Positions 8,484 to 14,869 of a stretch of DNA of 32,541 bases are shown here, piece after piece. The translations under genes and the position numbers were made by a program. The DNA comes from SOIA01 sp964346585 (lineage in GTDB: Bacteria > Acidobacteriota > Aminicenantia > Aminicenantales > Aminicenantaceae), in contig CAYFVQ010000172.1 of assembly GCA_964346585.1 (NCBI GenBank), forward strand, positions 1-32,541. Direction: 5' to 3'. Position 1 is the stretch's first letter; every line of letters starts with the position of its first letter. The notes beneath the pieces were generated by a model that searched no databases, had not been told where the DNA came from, and saw nothing but the letters and a program-made list of their open reading frames with translations.

Positions 8484-8511
8484 GAGATTGCCACGCTCCG
8501 CTCGCAATGAC
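8484..8511 (-). repeat. REP-like dispersed palindromic repeat (GTCATTGCGAG...GCAATCTC type)
   Basis: On the minus strand this 28-base segment reads GTCATTGCGAGCGGAGCG followed by TGGCAATCTC. TTGCGAGC and the later GCTCGCAA-type bases form an imperfect palindrome (GATTGCCACGCTCC / GCTCGCAATGAC on the plus strand). I recognise the GTCATTGCGAG...GCAATCTC pattern as a widespread intergenic repeat seen in many unrelated bacteria. It lies in the 237-base gap between the flavoprotein and the ornithine aminotransferase genes, with no coding overlap. Only one copy was found in the window, so copy number in the genome needs the full assembly. Confidence 0.7.
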
Positions 8512-8667
8512 CCGCATGTGAGATGTCCAGGACATGACAGCAAAAACAAAAGAACGGGATAGTGAAGCGTTTCTTATCCTGGGAAATAATTTTCTTTTCA
8601 TCATGAGGAACTGATTGTGGCATGAGTTTCTCATCTAATTTGAATCCCGAATCAGAATAGAGGCTTT

Positions 8668-9873
8668 TTACTTGATCTTCTTGAAGATCTGTTGAATCCG
8701 CCTTAAGGCCCAGTTGAGATCCTTCTGTTTGATGATCAAAGGAGGGGCAAAGCGAATAACATGCTCATGGGTTTCTTTGCAGAGAAGCCCTTCTTCCTTC
8801 AGGGCTTCGCAAAAGCGCCTCGCACCTCCTGCCTCTGGCACTAATTCGATCCCTATGAGCAATCCTTTTCCCCTGACTTCCGCGATATGCCTGCTTTTGA
8901 GAGTCTTCAGTTTTTCCAGAAAATACTCTCCCTGTTCAGCCGAATTCTTGACCATCTCTTCTTCAACAAGGACGCTCAACGCTTCACGAGCCGCCGCGCA
9001 GGCCAGTGGATTGGCTCCAAAAGTCGATCCGTGTTCACCTGGCTTGAAAAGGCCTAAGATGGTTCGTGGAGATAGCACTGCGGATATGGCGTAGCAGCCG
9101 CCGCCCAGGGATTTTCCGATAACGAGTAGATCCGGCTTCACTCCTTCATGGTCACAACCAAGGAGCTTACCAGTCCGTCCGAGCCCAGTCTGGATCTCAT
9201 CAGCAATGAACAAAATGTTGTGCTTCTCGCATATCTCTTTGGCCTTTTTCAAATAACCTTCGGGTGGAATATTAATGCCGGCTTCCGCTTGAATAGGCTC
9301 GACCAAGAAAGCCGCCGTGTTGGGATTTATCGCCGCCTCGAGCGCGTCAGGATCACCGTAGGGCACAATAACGAATCCTGGAGTGAACGGGCCAAAATCC
9401 TTCCTGTAGAGAGGCTCGGTGGATACACTCACAAGGGTTATTGTTCGTCCATGAAAATTGTCAGAACAGCCGATGATTTCAGCCCTGTCCTGCGGAATTC
9501 CCTTTTTCTGATAAGCCCATTTGCGGGCTGTCTTTATCGCTGTTTCCACTGCTTCGGCGCCGGAATTCATGGGGAGAGCCATCTCATACCCAGTTAATTC
9601 ACACAGCTCTTTGGCCAGCAGCGGCCATTGGTCATTGCGAAAGGCCCGGGATGTCAGAGTCAATTTCCGGGCCTGGGCTTCTAAGGCTTTGAGGATGCGG
9701 GGATGGCAGTGGCCGTGATTGACCGCAGAATAGGCACTCAAGAAATCAAGATATTTATCCCCTTCCACATCCCAAACCCAAATGCCCTTTCCCCTTGTGA
9801 TAACGATATCCAATGGATGATAATTATGGGCTCCGTATAGATCTTCCAAAACAATGAAATCTTTGGTATCCAT
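8668..9873 (-). CDS. rocD: Ornithine--oxo-acid aminotransferase (ornithine delta-aminotransferase)
   Basis: A 401-residue class-III PLP-dependent aminotransferase. It transfers the delta-amino group of ornithine to 2-oxoglutarate, giving glutamate semialdehyde, and links arginine/ornithine use to proline and glutamate. The opening GAHNYHPLDIVITRGKGIWVWDVEG and the segment FLSAYSAVNHGHCHPRI are characteristic of OAT. PLP-site residues are visible: NSGAEAVE (103-110), ADEIQTG with Asp225, and the Schiff-base Lys254 in GKSLGGG. Length is usual. A good ribosome-binding site (aaggagaggat) precedes the ATG at 9873. Other class-III aminotransferases (acetylornithine, GABA) are less likely given the N-terminal motifs. 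Confidence 0.93.
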   Translation of the reverse strand: MDTKDFIVLEDLYGAHNYHPLDIVITRGKGIWVWDVEGDKYLDFLSAYSAVNHGHCHPRILKALEAQARKLTLTSRAFRNDQWPLLAKELCELTGYEMALPMNSGAEAVETAIKTARKWAYQKKGIPQDRAEIIGCSDNFHGRTITLVSVSTEPLYRKDFGPFTPGFVIVPYGDPDALEAAINPNTAAFLVEPIQAEAGINIPPEGYLKKAKEICEKHNILFIADEIQTGLGRTGKLLGCDHEGVKPDLLVIGKSLGGGCYAISAVLSPRTILGLFKPGEHGSTFGANPLACAAAREALSVLVEEEMVKNSAEQGEYFLEKLKTLKSRHIAEVRGKGLLIGIELVPEAGGARRFCEALKEEGLLCKETHEHVIRFAPPLIIKQKDLNWALRRIQQIFKKIK

Positions 9874-9939
9874 ATCCTCTCCTTTATGCTCTGCGTATTT
9901 TCAGATTTTTTTCATCAAGAAGATAATAGCGGAAGCTGT

Positions 9940-10010
9940 TGCAACCAATTTGAACCTCTGCTGAAATAACAGCTCAAATCAAAATCTGCCCTGTCCGTCG
10001 CGTTTATTTG
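9940..10010 (+). repeat. 71-base diverged repeat, copy A
   Basis: Aligned without gaps to 19160-19230, this segment matches at about 50 of 71 positions by my hand count. The best parts are TGCAACCA.TT.GAAC at the left end and ATCAAAATCTG.CCTG at 9978-9993. In the frame of the adjacent helix-turn-helix remnant, copy A encodes QIKICPVRRVYLY. Copy B encodes TIKICPAHRFHLW in the matching frame. Conserved protein sense suggests that both are scraps of one formerly coding element. Confidence 0.5.
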
Positions 10011-10124
10011 TATCAGAAACATTCCCAAAAAGCAAAAGAACTGCGTTTGCTGGGAATGTCATATCAAGAAATAGCTAAAAGCCTAAATATCATTATAAAA
10101 ACTGTTATAAATGCTTGTAAATAA
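9954..10124 (+). pseudogene. Remnant of a helix-turn-helix protein (recombinase- or transposase-like)
   Basis: An open frame of 56 codons without a proper start runs from after the stop at 9951 to the TAA at 10122. Its C-terminal half reads KAKELRLLGMSYQEIAKSLN and continues IIIKTVINACK. This is a clear helix-turn-helix of the type found at the ends of site-specific recombinases and in many transposases. The first half contains IKICPVRR, also found (diverged) near 19198. The remainder of the gene is absent, and the surrounding DNA is AT-rich. I read it as a decayed mobile-element or regulator fragment. A small expressed protein cannot be excluded but has no supporting start or ribosome-binding site. 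Confidence 0.5.
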
Positions 10125-10498
10125 AAAATAATAAATTAATGTTATTAAAACCTTAGATGGGGGATCACATTTTGATCACAAAAGTCCTATATTAATTGAA
10201 AATATGATTATTAATTATCTGAAAATAATAGGGATACCATATAAAAAAATCATTAGGGCGACAGATTAGAAATCCGATGCCCTTTATTTGTCTGTGACAT
10301 TCTATGCATACCAGTGAATTGGCTTCATAGAGCTTGCGGATAATCTCTGCTCAGCATAGGGAAGGCATGCGCGATATTTTTAATTAATGACAACCATTTT
10401 TAACCTTTAAGAGTCTTAATGACTATAAGTACTTTACACATATAAAAAACATGTGCTTCAATTTATTTCTTAATCTTAAAAGAAGAAAGGAATGTTAT

Positions 10499-11782
10499 AT
10501 GTTTATATTCAGAACGCTCCGGTCTCTTTTCTTGTTTCTGCTGATACTCTCCTTATTTTTTTCTGTGCTGTATTCACAAGAAAATAATGGCTCAACATCT
10601 GACATGGAGAGCCAGAAACTCAACGTCTATGTGAGTGGGTTTACCGATGTTTCATTTTTAAGTAAAAAGATCGATTTCGCTCTCTTTGTTAGTGAAAAGG
10701 ACTTGGCTCTGGTTGAAGTGAAAATTGAAGAAAAATCTACAGTCGACGGAAAGAAGAAATTTATTATTACCTATTCGGGTCGAAAAGGGCTTGATGGGAT
10801 CAGTGATGAATTGAGTCACGTTCCACAGCCGGGAGAAACCGAGGAGAATACAAAACAAACTCTAGCGACAATCCTGGAAGCTGGATTAATAAAATATGCG
10901 GCACATACACCTGTTGGTGAAAACATCTCGATCCAATACTCCCATACCAAAGAACAGGTTGCAGCTGTTAAAGATAAATGGAATTACTGGCTTTTCAGTT
11001 TGAATTTTCATTTTGGTCTAAACAGAGAAAAATCCCTGAAAGGTCACAATCTCAGCGGAGGATTTACTGCGCGAAGAATTACCGATGAATGGAAAATGAG
11101 AGCGAATGTGCATACCCACTATAGTGAAAACAATTTTGAGATGGAAGAGATCGGTCTATCGTACAAGGATATTACCCGGGATTACAATTTTGACGGACTG
11201 CTCGTAAAGAGCTTGGGTGACCACTGGTCCATAGGTGCTTTCTGTCAAGCAAACCAGTACACATATTACAATAATAAGTTTTCACTCGAGCTAGCACCGG
11301 CGGTTGAATACAGTATTTTTCCCTATATCGAATCTGAAAAAAGGTCTATTACCTTCTTATACAGGCTGGGATATGTTTACAGAAATTACTGGGAAGAGAC
11401 TATATACGGAAAAATGGATGAGGGACTGATCCAGACCTCCTTAACGGCTGATGTGGAAATTATTAAAACATGGGGCAGCATAGAATCCTCTCTTACAGGA
11501 TCTGTATACCTGAAAGATCTGAAAGATTTTGCCAAGAACAGGTTAACATGGCATTTTGAAATTGACGTTCGGGTATTTAAACGGTTGACATTTGATATTG
11601 AATGGCGGGTTTCAATGATCCATGACCAGATATTTTTAGCTAGAGAAGGAGCATCATTGGAAGAAGTCTTGCTGCGCAGAAAACGGCTCGAAACCCGCTG
11701 GGATTATAGTCTTGAATTTGGGTTCGGCTATTCATTCGGCTCACTGAGAAGCAAAGTGACCAATCCCATTTTTGGGAATTAA
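10499..11782 (+). CDS. Putative outer-membrane beta-barrel protein (DUF481-like), copy 1
   Basis: A 427-residue protein starting at the ATG at 10499 (AAAGGA ribosome-binding site), with a hydrophobic signal peptide (LRSLFLFLLILSLFFSVLYS). The N-terminal domain (about residues 35-140) starts LNVYVSGFTDVSFLSKKIDF. It matches the N-terminal domain of its neighbour, where the pattern FINYVRDPRMADVYILIT..GSGGTEY is clearer. From about residue 160 the protein alternates polar and aromatic residues in strands such as WNYWLFSLNFHFGLN and LETRWDYSLEFGFGYSFGS, as expected for a transmembrane beta-barrel. It ends in a strand followed by NPIFGN. I recall this two-part architecture from hypothetical proteins labelled DUF481-like. 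No enzymatic motif is seen. An earlier in-frame ATG at 10451 exists but lacks a ribosome-binding site. Confidence 0.75.
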   Translation: MFIFRTLRSLFLFLLILSLFFSVLYSQENNGSTSDMESQKLNVYVSGFTDVSFLSKKIDFALFVSEKDLALVEVKIEEKSTVDGKKKFIITYSGRKGLDGISDELSHVPQPGETEENTKQTLATILEAGLIKYAAHTPVGENISIQYSHTKEQVAAVKDKWNYWLFSLNFHFGLNREKSLKGHNLSGGFTARRITDEWKMRANVHTHYSENNFEMEEIGLSYKDITRDYNFDGLLVKSLGDHWSIGAFCQANQYTYYNNKFSLELAPAVEYSIFPYIESEKRSITFLYRLGYVYRNYWEETIYGKMDEGLIQTSLTADVEIIKTWGSIESSLTGSVYLKDLKDFAKNRLTWHFEIDVRVFKRLTFDIEWRVSMIHDQIFLAREGASLEEVLLRRKRLETRWDYSLEFGFGYSFGSLRSKVTNPIFGN

Positions 11783-11800
11783 ATGCCAAAGGAAACAACA

Positions 11801-13153
11801 ATGACATTACATAAAAAGAGTATTAAAAACATCATCCTGTTGAATTTTTTTCAGCGCCTCAGTTTTAGGAACAATCCGGGGAAAGTCTTTCATAAGGTCA
11901 ATTGTGCTGTATGGTTTTTGGTGCTGCTTTTAAGTGTACAATTGCCCTCACCGTGCCAGGAACAGATGAAAGACAAAACAGAGGAAGATGTACAGAAAAA
12001 GGCGCTTAAAGTTTTTGTCGAAGGCGGTATCAGCCGGGATTATATGAAAAGAGAAATCCGGTTTATAAACTATGTGAGGGACCCTCGAATGGCCGATGTC
12101 TATATTCTTATTACAGGCCAGTCAACCGGAAGCGGGGGGACTGAATATTTGATATCTTACCAGGGACAGAATAACTACAAAGGAATAGACGACACTTTGA
12201 AATTTATTAGAAACAGGACCGATACGTATGAAATATACAGACGCGGGCTGATAAAGGTCATCAAACAGGGATTGATGAGGTATGTTGCCACGACTCCCAC
12301 AATAAGTGAAATATCCTTTTTGTATAAACCTTCTGAAAGAAAAATAATCCCTGAAATTGATAAATGGAAAAAGTGGGTCTTCAGCATAGGATTTGATGCT
12401 GAGATTGACGTAGAAGAGAGCGAAAAAGGATATGATTTTGGTATAAGATTATCAGCCAGCAAGATTACTGAGAAATGGAAGTTTACTTCGTATTTCAGCT
12501 TTGATTATGATGAAAACAGGTACGAATATGAAGAGAATACAATAAAGGATATCCGGAGAAGACTGCGTGCTAGAAGCATGCTAGCGAGAAAAATGGGAGA
12601 GCACTGGGCAATCGGTGTAAATGGGAATATAAACAAAGATGTGCGGTACAATAACAAATTGTCGGTAGAATTATCTCCTACAATTGAATATAACCTTTAC
12701 CCGTATTCGGAATTTTCCAGAAGACAATTTCCGATTCGTATCGGTATCAGTTTAAATCATAATGATTACTACGAAGAAACCATTTATAACAAGACATCGG
12801 AATTCCTGAGCAAAATGTATATGTCTGCCGCCAATGTCATTCGGGGAAAATGGGGTAATGTTATAAATGTAATAAGCGGATCGTTTTATATCCAGGATTT
12901 TAGTAAAAACAATTTTGAGTGGGTGAATATTTTCGATTTCAGGTTGTTCAAAGGATTTTCAATAAATGCGCTTACAGTCGTCAATTTAATACACAACCAA
13001 ATATATCTAAAAAAAGGAGACCTGACTGTCGAAGAAGTCCTTTTAAAACGCACACGACTTGAGACCAGGTACAGTTATTTTATATCTTTCGGATTCAGAT
13101 ATTCATTCGGGTCAAAGTATCAGAATATTGTGAATCCAAGGTTTGGATATTAA
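11801..13153 (+). CDS. Putative outer-membrane beta-barrel protein (DUF481-like), copy 2
   Basis: A paralogue of the preceding gene, 450 residues from the ATG at 11801. That start has AAAGGAAA about seven bases upstream. An ATG at 11783, directly after the upstream TAA, is the alternative. A hydrophobic segment (VWFLVLLLSVQLPSPCQ) serves as a late signal peptide. The N-terminal domain contains ALKVFVEGGISRDYMKREIR, then FINYVRDPRMADVYILIT, GSGGTEYLISYQGQ and GIDDTLKF. The C-terminal two-thirds forms predicted beta strands (KWVFSIGFDAEIDVEES, SYFISFGFRYSFGS) and ends NPRFGY. Shared anchors with copy 1 include YNNK.S.EL.P..EY, YYEETIYGK/NKT, VEEVLL.R.RLETR and YSFGS. The two genes are a few bases apart and form an operon. 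Function is unknown. Confidence 0.75.
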   Translation: MTLHKKSIKNIILLNFFQRLSFRNNPGKVFHKVNCAVWFLVLLLSVQLPSPCQEQMKDKTEEDVQKKALKVFVEGGISRDYMKREIRFINYVRDPRMADVYILITGQSTGSGGTEYLISYQGQNNYKGIDDTLKFIRNRTDTYEIYRRGLIKVIKQGLMRYVATTPTISEISFLYKPSERKIIPEIDKWKKWVFSIGFDAEIDVEESEKGYDFGIRLSASKITEKWKFTSYFSFDYDENRYEYEENTIKDIRRRLRARSMLARKMGEHWAIGVNGNINKDVRYNNKLSVELSPTIEYNLYPYSEFSRRQFPIRIGISLNHNDYYEETIYNKTSEFLSKMYMSAANVIRGKWGNVINVISGSFYIQDFSKNNFEWVNIFDFRLFKGFSINALTVVNLIHNQIYLKKGDLTVEEVLLKRTRLETRYSYFISFGFRYSFGSKYQNIVNPRFGY

Positions 13154-13393
13154 ACCTGAATTATTTATAATCTGTTGTGAATTAAATTTGACTAATATTT
13201 TTCTTCCAACGATCCATAATCCTCTCCAACCAATATTTTTAGACTCTACTTTTTCAATATCCTGAAAAGAGATAAAAAATGAACAATATTTATCAACCAA
13301 AAAAGCGAAAACCTCGGCTTATTGATCTCGTTAGTCAGGAAATTCAAACCCTCGCACTTTTGGACGATAAATACAAAGGTTCAAATTGATTGC

Positions 13394-13488
<95 letters not shown>

Positions 13489-13570
13489 ACTCCTGCCTCT
13501 GCATCCGATGCGTAAAGATAGAGAATGATTAAATTATCAAAAAAAGCCTGCCAGCGCAAGATAGCAAAAA

Positions 13571-13583
13571 GGGGACGTTCCCC
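13571..13583. repeat. REP-like hairpin, outer left copy
   Basis: GGGGACGTTCCCC folds as a 5-base-pair stem (GGGGA/TCCCC) with a three-base loop. Its exact reverse complement, GGGGAACGTCCCC, is found at 14851-14863. The two copies enclose the homoserine dehydrogenase gene in opposite orientation. Confidence 0.75.
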
Positions 13584-13590
13584 AAAATAG

Positions 13591-13615
13591 GAAAAGGGGA
13601 CAGGCCCCTTTTTTT
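13591..13615 (-). terminator. REP-like hairpin acting as a probable terminator for hom
   Basis: AAAAGGGGACAGGCCCCTTTT is a strong hairpin (8 base pairs, five-base loop ACAGG) flanked by A and T runs. It could terminate transcription in either direction. On the minus strand it lies about 130 bases after the stop of hom and before tRNA-Ser, so it would separate the two. The stem sequence is related to the copies at 13720-13742 and 14805-14828. Confidence 0.6.
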
Positions 13616-13623
13616 AAAAGAAT

Positions 13624-13742
13624 ATGGGGTCAGGCCTTGTCAGGATCGATGCGACAGGACTAGAATCACGCTCAAAGTTTCACATCCAGATAAGACCTGA
13701 TCCGAAGGGACAGTCCCGAAAAAAGGGGCCTGTCCTTTTTTT
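13624..13742. repeat. Complex REP-like inverted-repeat block
   Basis: The block contains TGGGGTCAGGCCTT (13625-13638), answered in inverted form by AAGACCTGATCCGA near 13692-13706 (11 of 14 positions by hand count). A perfect palindrome GGGACAGTCCC lies at 13707-13717. An AAAAGGGGCCTGTCC motif at 13721-13735 is the inverse of the hairpin at 13592-13612. Together with that hairpin it forms a large imperfect inverted repeat directly after hom. Such nested arrangements are typical of REP/BIME elements moved by REP-associated Y1 transposases. No such transposase gene is in the window. Confidence 0.65.
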
Positions 13743-14771
13743 CTACTTTTGATAAATATTGATGATATCTTTTAAAAGTGCAGCTCCTGTTCCTTTGGGG
13801 TCTGATCTTCCCCCTAGAACAGTTATTGAATTCATCGTGTCTGTGAAAAAAACGATGCCTTTGTTTGTCCCATCCACACCAAAAAGAGGATGGGAGTTAT
13901 CAATGACAGTCAAAACCACTTCCAGCTGATACTCTCCGGCTTTTCTCCACAGTTTACCTAACAATTTCAGAGCCTTGTCTTTTGCTCTCCCTTGATTCAG
14001 GAGCTTGGGTGGAATCGACTCGATTCCCTGTATTCTCACATCCTCCAAAGAGAAATTTGTTTTCAGGACTGCATTCGTTATTATTAAAATCTTCGAAGCC
14101 GTATCCCATCCGCTGACATCGAGTGATGGATCGGTCTCGGCGATTCCTTTGGCTTGGGCCTCCGCCAGCGCCTTATCGTAGTTCGCTCCCTCTTTGATCC
14201 GTGTCAAGATGTGGTTTGTTGTTCCGTTGAGGATTCCTTCTATCCTGGATATCTCAGTCCCCGCCAAAGAAAAGAGAGCCACATCCGCAGTCGGTAGCGC
14301 CGCCGCCGTAGCTCCGCTGAATTTTAATTCCACATGACTTTTTCTGGCTTTCTCGAACAGCCCTTGAAAATCGACAACAAGGGGACTCTTGTTGGCTGTG
14401 ACGACATGCCATCCACGTTCCAATGCATCTCGGATATGACTGAGGCCTGGCTCCCCGCTTTTGCTGCCAAAAGGAGTGCATTCGACAAGCACCCCTGGCT
14501 CGAGAGATTCGAGCACTGATGTGAGTGTCAGATCTGGCTTCCAATCAGGACTTTTCTGAGAAGAAGTCGAATACTCAAGAATCTTGTCAATCTCCATGGG
14601 CTGAGAAGAAAAAAATGCACCCGAGCTTCTAAACACTGAGAGTACACGGAGGTCCAAACCATAATGCGTCCGGCACAATTCACTTTTCTCTTTCAACACT
14701 CGAAGAAACGCCTGGCCAACGTTCCCGAATCCCATTAGGACGATGTTGATTACTTTTGTGTCTTTATCCAT
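13743..14771 (-). CDS. hom: Homoserine dehydrogenase (short form without ACT domain)
   Basis: A 342-residue enzyme that reduces aspartate semialdehyde to homoserine with NAD(P)H, on the branch to threonine and methionine. The N-terminal Rossmann motif GFGNVG is at residues 14-19. VECTPFG and the segment HVVTANKSPLV form the cofactor/substrate junction, and GILNGTTNHIL is the diagnostic catalytic-domain motif. ETDPSLDVSGWDTASKILI carries the conserved aspartates and lysine. The protein lacks the C-terminal ACT domain of the usual 430-residue enzyme, so feedback by threonine through that domain is not expected. The gene is not next to other threonine genes. It is enclosed by REP-like inverted hairpins on both sides. 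Confidence 0.93.
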   Translation of the reverse strand: MDKDTKVINIVLMGFGNVGQAFLRVLKEKSELCRTHYGLDLRVLSVFRSSGAFFSSQPMEIDKILEYSTSSQKSPDWKPDLTLTSVLESLEPGVLVECTPFGSKSGEPGLSHIRDALERGWHVVTANKSPLVVDFQGLFEKARKSHVELKFSGATAAALPTADVALFSLAGTEISRIEGILNGTTNHILTRIKEGANYDKALAEAQAKGIAETDPSLDVSGWDTASKILIITNAVLKTNFSLEDVRIQGIESIPPKLLNQGRAKDKALKLLGKLWRKAGEYQLEVVLTVIDNSHPLFGVDGTNKGIVFFTDTMNSITVLGGRSDPKGTGAALLKDIINIYQK

Positions 14772-14804
14772 TTTTCAATCTGTGAAATTGAGGACGTTCC
14801 CTTT

Positions 14805-14828
14805 AAAAAAGGGGCCTATCCCCTTTTT
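14805..14828 (-). terminator. Terminator-like REP hairpin downstream of the serine hydrolase gene
   Basis: On the minus strand AAAAAGGGGATAGGCCCC followed by TTTTTT forms a stem of about nine base pairs with loop ATAGG and a T run, the form of a Rho-independent terminator. It lies about 45 bases after the stop of the serine hydrolase gene and about 35 bases before the hom start. It would therefore insulate hom from upstream transcription. The stem is a variant of the one at 13591-13615. Confidence 0.65.
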
Positions 14829-14837
14829 CTACAAGCT

Positions 14838-14863
14838 AAGGTGGTACCTTGGGGAACGTCCCC
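14838..14863. repeat. REP-like hairpins, outer right copy
   Basis: Two adjacent palindromes: AAGGTGGTACCTT (14838-14850) and GGGGAACGTCCCC (14851-14863). The second is the exact reverse complement of the outer left hairpin at 13571-13583. A degenerate copy, AGGACGTTCCCT, lies at 14791-14802 next to the hom start codon. Confidence 0.7.
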
Positions 14864-14869
14864 AAACCG

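Larger units (their letters stand above)
9874..10498. other. 625-base intergenic region, AT-rich, with gene remnants
   Basis: This gap between rocD and the first beta-barrel gene is clearly richer in A and T than its left flank. It holds a decayed helix-turn-helix reading frame (9954-10124, listed separately) and one arm of a 71-base diverged repeat (9940-10010) that recurs at 19160-19230. On the minus strand an open stretch at 10192-10350 encodes VCIECHR, with no start codon in the usual place. It could be another fragment, but the evidence is too weak to call. No tRNA, riboswitch or strong promoter was recognised. The promoter for the barrel genes is expected within about 100 bases upstream of 10499. 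Confidence 0.5.

Noticed and set aside
10192..10350. Minus-strand open stretch encoding CIECH, a possible haem motif
   Set aside because: There is no start codon or ribosome-binding site, the stretch is short and AT-rich, and a single CxxCH is expected by chance.
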